NCBI GenBank assembly: GCA_024743435.1
Contig: JANSWO010000012.1
Location: forward strand, 62,001 to 126,000
Direction of reading: 5' to 3'
From: Pseudomonadaceae bacterium
Lineage (GTDB): Bacteria; Pseudomonadota; Gammaproteobacteria; Pseudomonadales; Azotimanducaceae
DNA length: 64,000 nt
Shown: piece after piece, positions 28,269-38,803 of the stretch
Position numbering within the stretch: position 1 is the first letter of the stretch
How the letters are laid out: each line of letters opens with the position of its first letter
Notes under the pieces: model-generated
Database searches by the model: none
Seen by the model: the letters and a program-made list of their open reading frames with translations, nothing else
Told to the model about the DNA's origin: nothing
Position numbers and translations under genes: made by a program

Positions 28269-29645
28269 ATGGCCACGGTGTTTGCCCTTGTCGGGCGCCC
28301 TAACGTCGGGAAATCGACGCTCTTCAATCGCTTAACCGGACGGCGCGATGCGCTGGTGGCTAACGAGCCGGGCCTCACTCGCGATCGCCGCTACGGCAAA
28401 GCGGTGCTGAACGATGCGACGGTCCTGCTCATCGACTGTGGTGGCTTGTCCGAGGACGTCGATGAGCTGGGTGAGCTGATGGGCGATCAGGTGCGTCTTG
28501 CGATCAGCGAGGCTGATCACGTGCTGTTTTTGGTTGATGCGCGGGCCGGACTCGCCGGCCAGGATCACGATATTGCCGACTACCTGCGTCGTCAGGGTGC
28601 CGGCGTGACTTTGGTACTCAACAAATCTGACGGTGTCAGCGAACACGGAATGTCGGAGTTTGCCGAGCTTGGCTTTGGCTCCGGGCATGCGATATCGGCA
28701 TCTCATGGCCGGGGTATTGGTCTGCTGGCCGAGGCCCTGGCGCCACACATCGACGCCAGCGGACCGGAGGCGCCGTCCGTTCATCACGGCGTTCGTGTCG
28801 CCATTGTTGGCCGCCCCAACGTTGGTAAATCGACCCTCGTGAATCGCCTGCTTGGCGAAGAGCGACAGGTTGTCTTCGATATGCCAGGCACCACTCGTGA
28901 TTCCATCGAGTTGCCTTTCGAGCACCGCGGCGAACCGTTTACGCTGATTGATACCGCCGGTATCCGCCGCAAGGGTAGGGTAGAGGGTGTTGCTGAAAAG
29001 TTTTCAGTCGTGAAAGCACTCGACTCGATGCACACAGCGCAGGTCTCGATTCTGGTGCTGGACGCTCGCGAAGGCATGGTTGATCAGGATCTGCATTTGT
29101 TGAGCTTTGCGCTTGAAGCCGGTTGTGGATTGCTGATCGCGGTAAATAAATGGGACGGCATGACCGAAGATGACAAGGCGGCGGTCAAGCGGGAGTTGGA
29201 TCGACGCTTAGTGTTTGCGCCCTGGATCAAGGTGCACTTCATCTCAGCGCTGCATGGCAGCGGTGTTGGCAAACTCATGGGCACAGTCGTCAACGTGTTC
29301 CGCAAAGGCGCGTTTGATGTCTCAACCTCGGCGATTACGCGCACCCTTGAGCGCGCGGTAGATGCGCACCCACCGCCCATGTCCCGGGGTCGCGCGATCA
29401 AGCTGCGCTTCGCGCACAAGGCTGGTGAGCATCCGCCGCGAATTGCGATTCATGGCAATCAGACCGACAGAGTGCCGGCCAGCTACGTACGCTATCTGGA
29501 AAATGCGTTTCGCAAAGCCTTCAAGCTGGACGGCGTACCCATCCGCATCGACTTGAAGAAGGGTGATAACCCCTATGAGGGTAAGCGGAATGTCCTCACT
29601 CCGAGGCAGGAAAAGCAGCGCAAGCGAATCCGCAAGCGCCGCTAG
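28269..29645 (+). CDS. der: Ribosome-assembly GTPase Der
   Basis: 458 residues. Der (EngA) is an essential double-GTPase acting in 50S subunit assembly. Two G domains are clear: GRPNVGKSTLFNRL with NKSD (first), and GRPNVGKSTLVNRL with NKWDG (second), each with DTAG/DCGG-type G3 motifs. The KH-like C-terminal domain ends in a basic tail (RQEKQRKRIRKRR). ATG 28269 is 15 bases after the bamB stop. Confidence 0.97.
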   Translation: MATVFALVGRPNVGKSTLFNRLTGRRDALVANEPGLTRDRRYGKAVLNDATVLLIDCGGLSEDVDELGELMGDQVRLAISEADHVLFLVDARAGLAGQDHDIADYLRRQGAGVTLVLNKSDGVSEHGMSEFAELGFGSGHAISASHGRGIGLLAEALAPHIDASGPEAPSVHHGVRVAIVGRPNVGKSTLVNRLLGEERQVVFDMPGTTRDSIELPFEHRGEPFTLIDTAGIRRKGRVEGVAEKFSVVKALDSMHTAQVSILVLDAREGMVDQDLHLLSFALEAGCGLLIAVNKWDGMTEDDKAAVKRELDRRLVFAPWIKVHFISALHGSGVGKLMGTVVNVFRKGAFDVSTSAITRTLERAVDAHPPPMSRGRAIKLRFAHKAGEHPPRIAIHGNQTDRVPASYVRYLENAFRKAFKLDGVPIRIDLKKGDNPYEGKRNVLTPRQEKQRKRIRKRR

Positions 29646-29655
29646 CTCGCCGCGT

Positions 29656-30795
29656 TTAGCCTTCCATCAACTTCTGCATGTTCTCGTATGCAGCGGCAAA
29701 GTCTTCCATGAATTCCTGCACGACCGCTCGTGCGGAGATCTCATGGTTCATCAGGCCAACGCCCTGACCGACCCAATACGTTGCCAATTGTTTCGCGCCT
29801 GAGTGGCCGGCTTCGGCCAGCTTGTCGATGCGGGCAAGAGCCGGGCCGCTGACTAAACCCTGGATCGGCATGGGTAGCGGTTCCGGCGCATCGTCCGTTG
29901 TCCAGGCATCGGTCCAGGGCGAGCGAAGCTGCCGGGTGTACTTGCCGGTGCGGCTTTTGGAACGCACGGTTTGTCGGGAGTTAGCCGTCAACATTTTCTC
30001 TTTGATGGAGGGCAGGGTTTCCGCTTCGCTGGTGGTTAGCCAGACTGAGCCAGTCCACGCCCCCGCCGCGCCCATCATCATGCCTGCTGCCATTTGCTTG
30101 CCGGTGACGATGCCGCCTGCCGCGAGAACCGGTACGTCACAGTTGTTGGCTCGCAACGTCTCGATGACTTCGGGAACGACAACCATTGTCGAAATCTCCC
30201 CACAGTGACCGCCCGCTTCGGTGCCCGAGACCACAAGAAAGTCGACGCCCGCTTCAACGTTTTTCATCGCGTGCTCGCGTGAGCCGGTGAGCGCGCCGAC
30301 AGCAATGCCTTTTTCACGAGCGGCATCAACCATGAAGCGCGGCGGAGCACCGAGCGCGTTCACAATGGCTTTGATCGGATGTTGCATGGCGACATCCATC
30401 TGGGCTCGAGCTCCGGCCTCGCGCAGGTTGTCACCGAAGGTTGTCGATGGCTTTTTGTCCCACAGGCCTGTGGTGTCGATGTCGTGCTGGGCGAGGATGT
30501 TCTCGACGTGCCGACGATGCGCATCGGGCACGCGCTCCTCCAGGTCTTCCGGGGTCAAGGATCCCTCCCGATCCGCCATCGACGTGGGCACGATCAGATC
30601 GACACCGTATGGCGCGCCGTCAATATGCTCGTCGATCCAGTTCAGTTCGATCTCGAGAGACTCAGGCGTGTGGCCAACAGCGCCCAATACGCCGAAGCCA
30701 CCAGCTTTGCTGACGGCGACGACCACATCGCGGCAGTGGCTGAACGCAAAGAGGGGGAAGTCGCAGCCCAGTTGGTGGCATAGGGGTGAGTTCAT
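29656..30795 (-). CDS. Nitronate monooxygenase family (FMN TIM-barrel) protein
   Basis: 379 residues. It has the 2-nitropropane dioxygenase/nitronate monooxygenase signatures: an N-terminal GGFGVLGAVGHTPE, the FMN-phosphate region VLAAGGIVTGKQMAAGMMMGA, and GTEAGGHCGE with the conserved histidine. These flavoenzymes oxidise alkyl nitronates or act as enoyl reductases; an insert (about residues 60-120) differs from the short standard form. It is convergent with der, 10 bases apart. ATG 30795 is the only reasonable start (MNSPLCHQLGCDFPLF). Exact substrate unknown. Confidence 0.82.
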   Translation of the reverse strand: MNSPLCHQLGCDFPLFAFSHCRDVVVAVSKAGGFGVLGAVGHTPESLEIELNWIDEHIDGAPYGVDLIVPTSMADREGSLTPEDLEERVPDAHRRHVENILAQHDIDTTGLWDKKPSTTFGDNLREAGARAQMDVAMQHPIKAIVNALGAPPRFMVDAAREKGIAVGALTGSREHAMKNVEAGVDFLVVSGTEAGGHCGEISTMVVVPEVIETLRANNCDVPVLAAGGIVTGKQMAAGMMMGAAGAWTGSVWLTTSEAETLPSIKEKMLTANSRQTVRSKSRTGKYTRQLRSPWTDAWTTDDAPEPLPMPIQGLVSGPALARIDKLAEAGHSGAKQLATYWVGQGVGLMNHEISARAVVQEFMEDFAAAYENMQKLMEG

Positions 30796-30858
30796 AGTTT
30801 GCTCCGCTTTAGAGATCGAATAGTTCTGACTGAATGGGCAAGGCTATCGGCGGCTTTG

Positions 30859-31824
30859 CTACGAACCCGGCGACGGCGACTCAGTTGGCTCGCTGAGCGG
30901 TGTGTCGATTGATGTCGTCGGCGGAGTCGGTGCAAAAAGCGCCATGAGCGTGACCGGATCCACCGCGTTGCCGTTCAGCTTTACGGTCCAATGCAGGTGA
31001 GGGCCGGTAGCACGGCCAGTAGCTCCCACGAGGCCAAGCGTATCACCGCGGGAAACTTTGTCGCCCTGCGCCACCAGAATCTCGCTCATATGGCACATCA
31101 TCGAAATCATGCCGCCACCATGATCGACGAACACGGATTTGCCATTGAAGTAAAACTCACCTGTCAGCGCGATCACGCCGCCGCTCGGGGACGCGATGGG
31201 TGTGCCGGTATCGGCAGCCAGATCGATGCCGCTGTGGGGGTTACGTGGCTGATCGTTGAAAAAGCGCTTGCGACCAAACGGGCTGCTCATGATGCCGTCG
31301 AGTGGTTGCACGAACGGCACAGGGGATTCTTCAACCGGCGTGTAGCGCCGATAAGCGCTCGCCATTTTCGCGGATTCCTCGCGGATACGCTTTAGCGTCT
31401 CGGGCGGCGGACTCACCATGTTTGGATTTGCGAGCGTGATGCGCTGCTCTGGATAGTTTTTGTCCGCGACGTCGAAGAACAGGCGTTGCTCACTGCCGTC
31501 TGCGCGGGTCAGCGTCAGCTCGTGGGTGCCGACACTCGCCTTGAGCGATATGCCGATCAGAGCAGTGCCGTTGTAGATATAGGCATCGCGCTTGCGGTAG
31601 CGCACACCAGTCACGCCCTCCGGCAACGCCAATGCGTAGATCCCGCCCGGGACAGCAACGGGGACTGCGGACACCGACGCCGGTTGCTCGATCGCTTGGG
31701 CTGCTGGCGTTGATGAACTCGTTACCGGCGCGTTATCGGCGTGGGCTGTTGCCGACATGGACAGGACGGCTGCAACGGTTGCCTTGAAGCGGTGGCAGTT
31801 TATTGCTGGCTTACGTCGTTTCAT
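30859..31824 (-). CDS. M23-family peptidase, exported
   Basis: 321 residues from ATG 31824. A signal peptide (KATVAAVLSMSATAHA) precedes a beta-rich N-terminal domain (about residues 60-130) and a LytM/M23 domain with zinc and active-site residues His197 and Asp201 (HSGIDLA), His245 (MMCHMS) and His278 in HLHW, so catalytic activity is expected. M23 enzymes cut peptidoglycan cross-bridges or stem peptides. The start overlaps the xseA stop by 14 bases, so the two are co-transcribed; the frame is open far upstream within xseA but that part is not a signal peptide. Similar M23 genes follow xseA in several gammaproteobacteria. Confidence 0.9.
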   Translation of the reverse strand: MKRRKPAINCHRFKATVAAVLSMSATAHADNAPVTSSSTPAAQAIEQPASVSAVPVAVPGGIYALALPEGVTGVRYRKRDAYIYNGTALIGISLKASVGTHELTLTRADGSEQRLFFDVADKNYPEQRITLANPNMVSPPPETLKRIREESAKMASAYRRYTPVEESPVPFVQPLDGIMSSPFGRKRFFNDQPRNPHSGIDLAADTGTPIASPSGGVIALTGEFYFNGKSVFVDHGGGMISMMCHMSEILVAQGDKVSRGDTLGLVGATGRATGPHLHWTVKLNGNAVDPVTLMALFAPTPPTTSIDTPLSEPTESPSPGS

Positions 31825-33244
31825 CCAGTAACCCCTGGGTTGTCTGTTTGATGGTGGGTGATGATGGCTGGATATCGCTGGCGTGAAGCCTGCGGCTGCC
31901 ATCAGCGAAGTGCGCGACAAGGTCGCCTTCGAGCAATTGATCTGCGCTAACGACTGGCTCGCCGATGCGATCATCGGCTGGCGTTGTGATGATGCTGTAG
32001 CCCCGGGATAACGTCGCATTGGGGCTGAGGTTCACCAGCGCGCGACGCGCAGCGTCCACGCGGCCGTCTCGCTTCTCGGTGAGCAGGTGATTTGCTCGCT
32101 GCAGGCGCTGGTTCGCCTGATCCAGAGCGCGTTGCCGATTATCGAGGGAGAGTCGAGGCGAGGCTCGCAGCAGACGCCGTGACAGCTGTGTCACATTGTT
32201 CTTGGCATCCGGGCCCAGGGCACGGGCTGCGCGGAGCAGCCGCCGTTCGGCATCGTCCAACCGCTGCATCTGCATCTCAAGAGCCCGGCGCGGGTGCCGA
32301 AGGCGTTTGGCGGTCAGCGACAGCTGCTGCTGGTAATTATTCAAGCGAGCCTTGATCAAGCGGGCCATGCGATCGCCTCGATCCTGCACCCAGGACAGTA
32401 GGTCGGCGGCGTTGGGCACTACGAGTTCGGCTGCGGCTGATGGCGTCGGTGCTCGCATGTCGGCCGCGAAATCGGCAATCGTGAAATCCGTTTCGTGTCC
32501 GACAGCGCTCACCACGGGCACGGGGCAGGCCCGTATGGCCCGGGCAACACTCTCAAGGTTAAACGTCCACAGATCTTCGATAGAGCCGCCGCCTCTGGCC
32601 AGGATGACAACGTCGCACGCCAAAGCTGGCACGCGCTCAAGCGCCTCTAAAACGGTGGCCTCGGCGCCATCGCCTTGAACCAGTACTGGCAGCAACAGCA
32701 CTGAAACGGCCGGAAATCGGCGTGCGAGAACGCTCTCTATGTCCCGGCGCGCAGCACCGGTTGCGGAGGTGATCAGCGCGATTCGAGCGGGGAATGCTGG
32801 TAGTTCGCGCTTGTTGGCCTCGCTGAACAGACCTTCCTCTTCGAGCGCTCGTTTCAGAGCCTCATACGCTGCGCGCAGGGCGCCTTCGCCCGCAGGCTGT
32901 AGTGATTCAACGATGAGTTGAAAGTCACCCCTGGGCTCGTACAGCGATACGCGGCCGCGCACGATGACCTCGACGCCTTCGGTAACGTCGAAACGCACGG
33001 AGCGGTTTCTATTGGCGAACATCGCCGCCCGGATCTGCGCCTGGCTGTCCTTCAGTGTGAAGTACCAGTGGCCAGACCGGGGCCTCGCCAGATTCGAGAT
33101 CTCGCCGGTCACGCGTACGACGCCAATCTCCCGTTCGAGAAGATGCCGAACCCGGCGGCTCAGCTCGGCAACGGCCATGGGGGCCGAGTCGCGGGCGTCG
33201 GTATCGGGCTGTGCGTATCGGGTGGAGATGGTGGTGTTTTCCAA
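31811..33244 (-). CDS. xseA: Exodeoxyribonuclease VII large subunit
   Basis: 477 residues. XseA carries the catalytic part of exonuclease VII, which degrades single-stranded DNA to oligonucleotides. The N-terminal OB fold ([23 protein letters not shown]) and the catalytic core ([43 protein letters not shown]) are conserved; the C-terminal half is the long coiled-coil. The small subunit XseB is not in the window. It is divergent from guaB with about 68 bases between starts. Confidence 0.95.
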   Translation of the reverse strand: MENTTISTRYAQPDTDARDSAPMAVAELSRRVRHLLEREIGVVRVTGEISNLARPRSGHWYFTLKDSQAQIRAAMFANRNRSVRFDVTEGVEVIVRGRVSLYEPRGDFQLIVESLQPAGEGALRAAYEALKRALEEEGLFSEANKRELPAFPARIALITSATGAARRDIESVLARRFPAVSVLLLPVLVQGDGAEATVLEALERVPALACDVVILARGGGSIEDLWTFNLESVARAIRACPVPVVSAVGHETDFTIADFAADMRAPTPSAAAELVVPNAADLLSWVQDRGDRMARLIKARLNNYQQQLSLTAKRLRHPRRALEMQMQRLDDAERRLLRAARALGPDAKNNVTQLSRRLLRASPRLSLDNRQRALDQANQRLQRANHLLTEKRDGRVDAARRALVNLSPNATLSRGYSIITTPADDRIGEPVVSADQLLEGDLVAHFADGSRRLHASDIQPSSPTIKQTTQGLLDETT

Positions 33245-33261
33245 GAATCGAGGCCGGAAAG

Positions 33262-33290
33262 TTTACACAGTTTGGAGCCGTCGCTAGAAT
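33262..33290 (+). promoter_or_regulatory. Candidate sigma-70 promoter of guaB
   Basis: TTTACA (33262-33267) and TAGAAT (33285-33290) are separated by exactly 17 bases, and the -10 ends 22 bases before the guaB ATG. Each hexamer differs from consensus by one base. The short leader leaves little room for a riboswitch. Confidence 0.65.
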
Positions 33291-33312
33291 CCCAGTTTTG
33301 GGGAATCCCTCA

Positions 33313-34782
33313 ATGCTCCGCATCGCGCACGACGCGCTCACTTTCGACGATGTTCTCCTGTTGCCCGGCTATTCCGAGGTGCTGCCGTCCGAAGTGTGCA
33401 CCCGCACCAGAGTCACCCGGGACATCGAGCTAAACGTACCGTTAATGTCCGCCGCCATGGATACGGTGACCGAGGCGCGTATGGCCATTGGCATTGCCCA
33501 GGAAGGCGGCATCGGCATCGTGCACAAGAATATGGATATCCAGGCTCAAGCCCGGGAAGTCCTCGCAGTGAAGAAATTCGAGTCCGGCATCGTCCGAGAT
33601 CCGATCACGATATCGCCGGAGGCTCAACTCGCCGAACTCAGAGAAATCACGCGGCAGAGTAATATCTCCGGCTTGCCGGTGGTTGTTGGTGATGCACTGG
33701 TTGGCATCGTAACGAGCCGTGACGTTCGTTTTGATTCGAGAGCGGATGCAACCGTCCGCGATGTCATGACGCCCAAGGACAAGCTCGTCACCGCTGATGA
33801 GAACGCATCGGTTGCGGAGATCCGGGAGATATTTCGTCGGCACCGCATCGAGAAGATTCTGCTTGTGAACGATCGCTTCCAGCTGCGTGGAATGGTTACC
33901 GTTAAAGACATCATGAAGGCCGAGGCTTACCCGAATGCCTGTAAGGATGCGCGCGGCCAATTGCGTGTGGGTGCCAGCGTTGGCACAAGTGCTGATACCG
34001 ACGAGCGTGTTGCTGCGCTCGTCGAGGCTGGCGTCGATGTCGTGATTGTCGACACGGCTCATGGTCACTCTCAAAAGGTGCTCGATCGCATCAGCTGGAT
34101 AAAGCAGCGATTTCCTGATCTGTCGGTCATTGGTGGCAACGTTGCAACCAAGGACGGTGCCCAGGCTTTGATCGATGCTGGGGTCGACGCGGTCAAGGTT
34201 GGCATCGGCCCTGGATCTATCTGCACCACGCGAGTGGTCACCGGAATCGGTGTGCCGCAGATCACGGCAGTGGCGGAGGCCGTACAGGCTGCCGAACCAG
34301 CAGGTGTGCCCGTGATTGCCGACGGCGGTATCCGTTTCTCTGGTGATATCGCCAAAGCCATTGCGGCAGGTGCATCGGTTGTCATGCTCGGCTCATTGCT
34401 TGCAGGCACCGATGAGGCCCCCGGTGAGGTTGAGCTTTACCAGGGCAGAACCTACAAGTCCTATCGCGGCATGGGTTCGCTCGGTGCGATGTCCCAGGCA
34501 GAAGGCTCAGCAGATCGCTACTTCCAGCAACTCGAAGGTGATGGCCGTAAGCTCGTCCCCGAAGGCATCGAAGGGCGCGTGCCTTACCGCGGCCCGATTG
34601 GTCCGATCCTGCATCAGCTTGTCGGCGGCGTTAAAGCGGCGATGGGCTACACCGGTAGCAGCAATATGGCTGAAATGCGTAGCAAGCCGCAGTTCGTCAA
34701 AATCTCTTCCGCTTCGCTGGCTGAGAGCCATGTTCATGACGTTGCGATCACCAAGGAAGCGCCGAACTATCCGTTGAGCTGA
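33313..34782 (+). CDS. guaB: IMP dehydrogenase
   Basis: 489 residues from ATG 33313. GuaB oxidises IMP to XMP, the committed step to GMP. The N-terminal [23 protein letters not shown] is canonical; two CBS domains occupy about residues 95-205; the catalytic cysteine is in the loop [13 protein letters not shown] (near residue 304); the flap [12 protein letters not shown] is near residue 418. The frame is open upstream to 33211, which overlaps xseA and the predicted promoter and is not used. Next is guaA after a hairpin. Confidence 0.97.
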   Translation: MLRIAHDALTFDDVLLLPGYSEVLPSEVCTRTRVTRDIELNVPLMSAAMDTVTEARMAIGIAQEGGIGIVHKNMDIQAQAREVLAVKKFESGIVRDPITISPEAQLAELREITRQSNISGLPVVVGDALVGIVTSRDVRFDSRADATVRDVMTPKDKLVTADENASVAEIREIFRRHRIEKILLVNDRFQLRGMVTVKDIMKAEAYPNACKDARGQLRVGASVGTSADTDERVAALVEAGVDVVIVDTAHGHSQKVLDRISWIKQRFPDLSVIGGNVATKDGAQALIDAGVDAVKVGIGPGSICTTRVVTGIGVPQITAVAEAVQAAEPAGVPVIADGGIRFSGDIAKAIAAGASVVMLGSLLAGTDEAPGEVELYQGRTYKSYRGMGSLGAMSQAEGSADRYFQQLEGDGRKLVPEGIEGRVPYRGPIGPILHQLVGGVKAAMGYTGSSNMAEMRSKPQFVKISSASLAESHVHDVAITKEAPNYPLS

Positions 34783-34822
34783 TGCCGGCGGTCTCTGCAA
34801 GTTGCATTCGTTTTGAACCCGT

Positions 34823-34854
34823 ACGGCACTCGCTATGACCAGAGCGCCGTTTTT
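34823..34854 (+). terminator. Hairpin plus T-run between guaB and guaA
   Basis: ACGGCACTC (34823-34831) pairs with GAGCGCCGT (34842-34850) with one A-C mismatch, around a ten-base loop, and is followed by TTTTT. This looks like an intrinsic terminator; since guaA follows on the same strand 36 bases later, it may act as a partial terminator or attenuator separating guaB and guaA expression. Confidence 0.6.
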
Positions 34855-34889
34855 CGTTACGCCACTATTTGTTACAGAAGGCTGCCGCC

Positions 34890-36446
34890 GTGAACGATAT
34901 CCATAGCCAACGCCTGCTGGTGGTTGATTTTGGCTCCCAGTACACACAGCTGATTGCCCGGCGCGTACGTGAAGTCGGCGTCTATTGTGAAATCCACCCG
35001 TTTGATCTCGACGACGAGTTCATTCGTGAATTCAAACCCAAAGGCGTGATTCTTTCCGGGGGACCGGAGTCGGTGACGGCTGAAGAGGCGCCAGCGATTA
35101 ATCCGTTGCTGCTCGAGCTGGGCGTGCCGGTGCTTGGGATCTGTTACGGCATGCATGCGATGGCGCAGTACTTCGGTGGCACTGTTGGGGTCTCTGATCA
35201 GCGAGAGTTCGGGCACGCCATGATCGAGCGGGTAGGGGATAGCGATCTGCTGGGCGGGCTGCCCCAGGCGTGTGATGTGTGGATGAGCCATGGTGACAAA
35301 GTCACCGAGCTGCCTGACGGTTTCAGTCTCACTGCGGAAACATCGAGTGCTCCCATCGCCGCAATGGAGAACGCGGAGCGGCAGCTATTCGCCGTGCAGT
35401 TTCATCCGGAGGTTACGCATACGGTTAATGGCAAAGCGCTATATGAGCGCTTCGCGCTCGACTTGTGTGGCTGCGAGGCCCTCTGGACGCCGGCGAACAT
35501 CATCGAAGATGCGATTGCCAACGTGCGCGAGCAGGTGGGTGATGGTCAGGTGCTGCTCGGGTTGTCCGGCGGTGTTGACTCATCGGTGGTGGCGGCGCTG
35601 CTGACCCGGGCTATCGGCGATCAGCTGACCTGTGTCTTTGTCGATAACGGTCTGCTGCGCAAAGGCGAAGTGGACGAGGTTGTCGCGGCGTTCTCACCGG
35701 ACAACTCGCTGAAGTTGAATCTGGTTGTGGCGGATGCGCAAGAAGAGTTCATGTCTGCGCTTGCCGACGAGCAGGAACCAGAAGCCAAACGCAAGATCAT
35801 CGGTAGCCGCTTCATCGACGTTTTTGAGCGCGAGGCGGCGAAGCTGGGAAGTGTGGACTGGCTCGCCCAGGGCACGATCTACCCGGATGTCATCGAATCT
35901 GCCGCGAGCAAAACCGGCAAAGCACACGTCATCAAAAGTCATCACAATGTGGGTGGCCTTCCGGAACGCATGCGCATGGGGCTTGTCGAGCCTCTACGCG
36001 AGTTGTTCAAAGACGAAGTGCGTGCGGTCGGCTTAGAACTCGGGTTGCCCTATAACCTTGTCTACCGGCATCCGTTTCCTGGCCCGGGGCTGGGCGTTCG
36101 AATCCTCGGGGGTATCACCGAAGAGAAGGCCCGCGTACTTCGCGAGGCGGATGCGATTTTCATGCAGGAGCTGCACAACGCCGACTATTACCACAAGCTC
36201 AGCCAGGCGTTCGCCGTGCATCTGGGCATCGATTCGGTTGGTGTAGTGGGCGATGCTCGACGCTATGCATCGGTTGTTGCGATTCGAGCGGTTGAGACCA
36301 TCGACTTCATGACTGCGCGCTGGGCGCACCTGCCGTATGACCTGCTTGGTCGGGTGTCAAACAGAATCATCAATGAAATCCCTGAGATTTCGCGAGTGGT
36401 TTACGACATCTCTGGCAAGCCTCCCGCAACGATTGAGTGGGAGTGA
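34890..36446 (+). CDS. guaA: GMP synthase (glutamine-hydrolysing)
   Basis: 518 residues from GTG 34890, preceded by an AGAAGG ribosome site; a TTG at 34869 is also in frame. GuaA converts XMP to GMP with glutamine nitrogen. The class I amidotransferase domain has the nucleophile cysteine in [12 protein letters not shown] and the His-Glu pair in QFHPEVTHT; the ATP pyrophosphatase P-loop is [15 protein letters not shown]; the C-terminal dimerisation domain ends in PATIEWE, the usual terminus. Follows guaB, as is standard. Confidence 0.97.
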   Translation: MNDIHSQRLLVVDFGSQYTQLIARRVREVGVYCEIHPFDLDDEFIREFKPKGVILSGGPESVTAEEAPAINPLLLELGVPVLGICYGMHAMAQYFGGTVGVSDQREFGHAMIERVGDSDLLGGLPQACDVWMSHGDKVTELPDGFSLTAETSSAPIAAMENAERQLFAVQFHPEVTHTVNGKALYERFALDLCGCEALWTPANIIEDAIANVREQVGDGQVLLGLSGGVDSSVVAALLTRAIGDQLTCVFVDNGLLRKGEVDEVVAAFSPDNSLKLNLVVADAQEEFMSALADEQEPEAKRKIIGSRFIDVFEREAAKLGSVDWLAQGTIYPDVIESAASKTGKAHVIKSHHNVGGLPERMRMGLVEPLRELFKDEVRAVGLELGLPYNLVYRHPFPGPGLGVRILGGITEEKARVLREADAIFMQELHNADYYHKLSQAFAVHLGIDSVGVVGDARRYASVVAIRAVETIDFMTARWAHLPYDLLGRVSNRIINEIPEISRVVYDISGKPPATIEWE

Positions 36447-36532
36447 GCATCTCACTTAGGCTTGTCCAAGGCCTGTGAATCGGTCAACGATGTAGGCGAG
36501 CCCTTCCAAATTTCCCGGTCAAAGGATTGCTT

Positions 36533-38758
36533 GTGAAATCTCTCTGGCGACGCATCAAAAGGCTGTTTGAGCGAATTAAGCCAACGCCGCCCACGCAGCA
36601 GGGCATGGGTATTGCCCTACAGGTGACGGGTTTGTTCCTGCTCGCCATCCTTCTGCTGATCTTTCTTTCCGGCTCCTTGGCGTTGGGCAGCGTGCTGGGG
36701 TCGATATTCATCGTCTCGGGATTTATTGGCTTTGCTTTTCTCGGGCGGTTGTCGTTTCAGCTTACGCAACGACTGCACCCCGGCGTTCGCTGGGGTCTGT
36801 TGCTTTTTGGCATGGGCGCATTGCCGTATCTCGGTGGTTTTGGTTCGCCAGGTTCGTGGTTGATCGGTGCCTGTCTGTTGCTATCCATCATGATGATTGG
36901 TGGTGGCCTTGCAAGTCAGGCGAAGTGGGGTTGGCGCTGGCACAACGCCGCTTTTACGTTGTTCGGTTCGATCGGCGCGATTGGGATCGCAGTAGCCTTT
37001 GTGGTATCTGGCTGGCACGTGGACGAGGCGATCGAGTGGTCGCCGATGACAAGTAGCCAACTGGATATTGCGAATCCAGCGGAGCTCGGCTCGTATGCGG
37101 TGGAGCGGTATACCTACGGCTCGGGAAGCGATCCCCATCGCCCAGAGTTCGGCGAAGCGGTTAGCTTTGTGGCTGATTCCGTCGATGCTGAGAAGCTCCT
37201 CGACGGCTGGAGTTCTGGTGCGGGGTGGTCCAGATCACGCTATTGGGGCTTTGGCCCCGAAGCTTTACCGTTGCAGGGCAGAGCCTTTGTTCCGGCCGGT
37301 GACGGACCATTCCCGGTCGTGCTCATCGTGCACGGAAATCACCTGATGGAAGACTATTCGGACGCTGGCTATGCCTATCTGGGCGAGCACTTTGCATCTC
37401 GTGGCTTTGTCACCGTGTCGGTTGATCAGAACTACCTCAACTCATCGCTCGCTGACTCGCTCAGCTTTTTCGATGGCGGGCTGGAGAAAGAAAACGATGC
37501 TCGAGGGTGGTTGTTGCTCAAGCACCTGCAACAGCTGTCCCGGTGGAACGAAGAAGATGGCCATCCGTGGTCCGGTAAGTTAGATCTGGAGCGCGTGGTT
37601 CTTATCGGCCATAGCCGCGGCGGGGAAGCGGTGTCAGAGGCGGCGGTATTCAACCGACTAAGCGCTTATCCGGATGATGCAACGCTCAAGTTTGATTTCG
37701 ACTTTGGCATTCAGGGCATTGTCGCGATTGCGCCGGTTGATCACCAATACCATCCACGAGGTCGCCCAACCGTTCCGACCGACGTCAGTTATCTCGTTTT
37801 GCATGGAAGCCACGACGGCGATGTGAACTCGTTTGCGGGCGCCGCGCTTTACTCCCGATTGCGTTTCGATCGCTGTGGTACCTGCTTCAAAGCTGGCATC
37901 TATCTGATTGGCGCCAACCACGGACAATTCAATACGAGCTGGGGCCGACGTGATGCGCCCGCGCCGTTCAGCAATCTGTTCAATTTGTCTCCGATCATGT
38001 CCACCGAAGCCCAGCAAGACTTTGCGGTCGCAACCATTGCGACGTTCTTGCAGGCTACGCTCCGTGACGATGTGCTGAGTCAGGCGGCGCTGGCCTCTCC
38101 CGATCGGATGCATCAGGTGCTACCTCCGGATGCGCGCTACCTCAGCCAGTTTCGGCATGCTACAGACGTGGTTCTCGCGGACTTCGAGGAGGACGCAGAC
38201 GTCGCGAGCACAACCAATCCAGATGGTCGAATCGTTGCTGAAAACTTAGCGCTCTGGCGCGAGAGCGAGATTGAAATGAAATGGCGTGGCAGCGACAACG
38301 CTGCCGCCGTTATCGGCTGGAATGGTGAGCTGGAAGAGGCGAGTTTCTCGCTGGTGTTATCGAAACCCAGAGCTCTGCCCGCTAACTCGAGCATCGCATT
38401 CGCTCTGGCGATGAGCGATGCAACGCCTGGTGAGGTTGATGATTACGAAACGCCGGAGCAGATCGACTTCTCGGTTGTGCTCACTGACACCGCCGGTAGG
38501 CAAGGCCGTCTCCCGCTGTCGCTCCGGCGCCCGTTGTTGCCGAAGGTGAAACCAATCGTTTACAAGCTCGACCTGCTCGACGAAGACCCGCCGACTGAGG
38601 TTGTGTTTCAGCGCTACCGGTTCGACGTTGCAGAATGGTGGGAGGAAGAGCCACAACTGGACTTAACCTCGATTGCGCAGCTCTCTCTGGTATTCGATCG
38701 CACCGAGGCGGGAGTGCTCATCGTTGACGATATCGTCCTCTCAAAAGAGGGATTCTAG
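36533..38758 (+). CDS. Membrane-anchored alpha/beta hydrolase
   Basis: 741 residues from GTG 36533, which has an AAAGGA ribosome site; a TTG six bases earlier is in frame. The first 165 residues contain four or five hydrophobic helices. From about residue 245 there is an alpha/beta-hydrolase domain: oxyanion region IVHGNH (about 266-271), nucleophile Ser361 in IGHSRGG, a candidate acid in LHGSHDGDVN and a candidate His in GANHGQFN. The last 200 residues form a beta-rich domain (ADFEEDADVASTTNPDG... onward) resembling carbohydrate- or jellyroll-type modules. Substrate unknown; the hydrolase domain resembles dienelactone-hydrolase/PET-hydrolase-like secreted esterases. It begins the accessory block after guaA. 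Confidence 0.7.
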   Translation: MKSLWRRIKRLFERIKPTPPTQQGMGIALQVTGLFLLAILLLIFLSGSLALGSVLGSIFIVSGFIGFAFLGRLSFQLTQRLHPGVRWGLLLFGMGALPYLGGFGSPGSWLIGACLLLSIMMIGGGLASQAKWGWRWHNAAFTLFGSIGAIGIAVAFVVSGWHVDEAIEWSPMTSSQLDIANPAELGSYAVERYTYGSGSDPHRPEFGEAVSFVADSVDAEKLLDGWSSGAGWSRSRYWGFGPEALPLQGRAFVPAGDGPFPVVLIVHGNHLMEDYSDAGYAYLGEHFASRGFVTVSVDQNYLNSSLADSLSFFDGGLEKENDARGWLLLKHLQQLSRWNEEDGHPWSGKLDLERVVLIGHSRGGEAVSEAAVFNRLSAYPDDATLKFDFDFGIQGIVAIAPVDHQYHPRGRPTVPTDVSYLVLHGSHDGDVNSFAGAALYSRLRFDRCGTCFKAGIYLIGANHGQFNTSWGRRDAPAPFSNLFNLSPIMSTEAQQDFAVATIATFLQATLRDDVLSQAALASPDRMHQVLPPDARYLSQFRHATDVVLADFEEDADVASTTNPDGRIVAENLALWRESEIEMKWRGSDNAAAVIGWNGELEEASFSLVLSKPRALPANSSIAFALAMSDATPGEVDDYETPEQIDFSVVLTDTAGRQGRLPLSLRRPLLPKVKPIVYKLDLLDEDPPTEVVFQRYRFDVAEWWEEEPQLDLTSIAQLSLVFDRTEAGVLIVDDIVLSKEGF

Positions 38759-38803
38759 GACGCGCTGTTATCATTGCGTCTGCTCACGCCGGTTTGATTG
38801 CTC

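Noticed and set aside
33442-34074. 210-residue minus frame in guaB
   Set aside because: Shadow of guaB; no supporting features.
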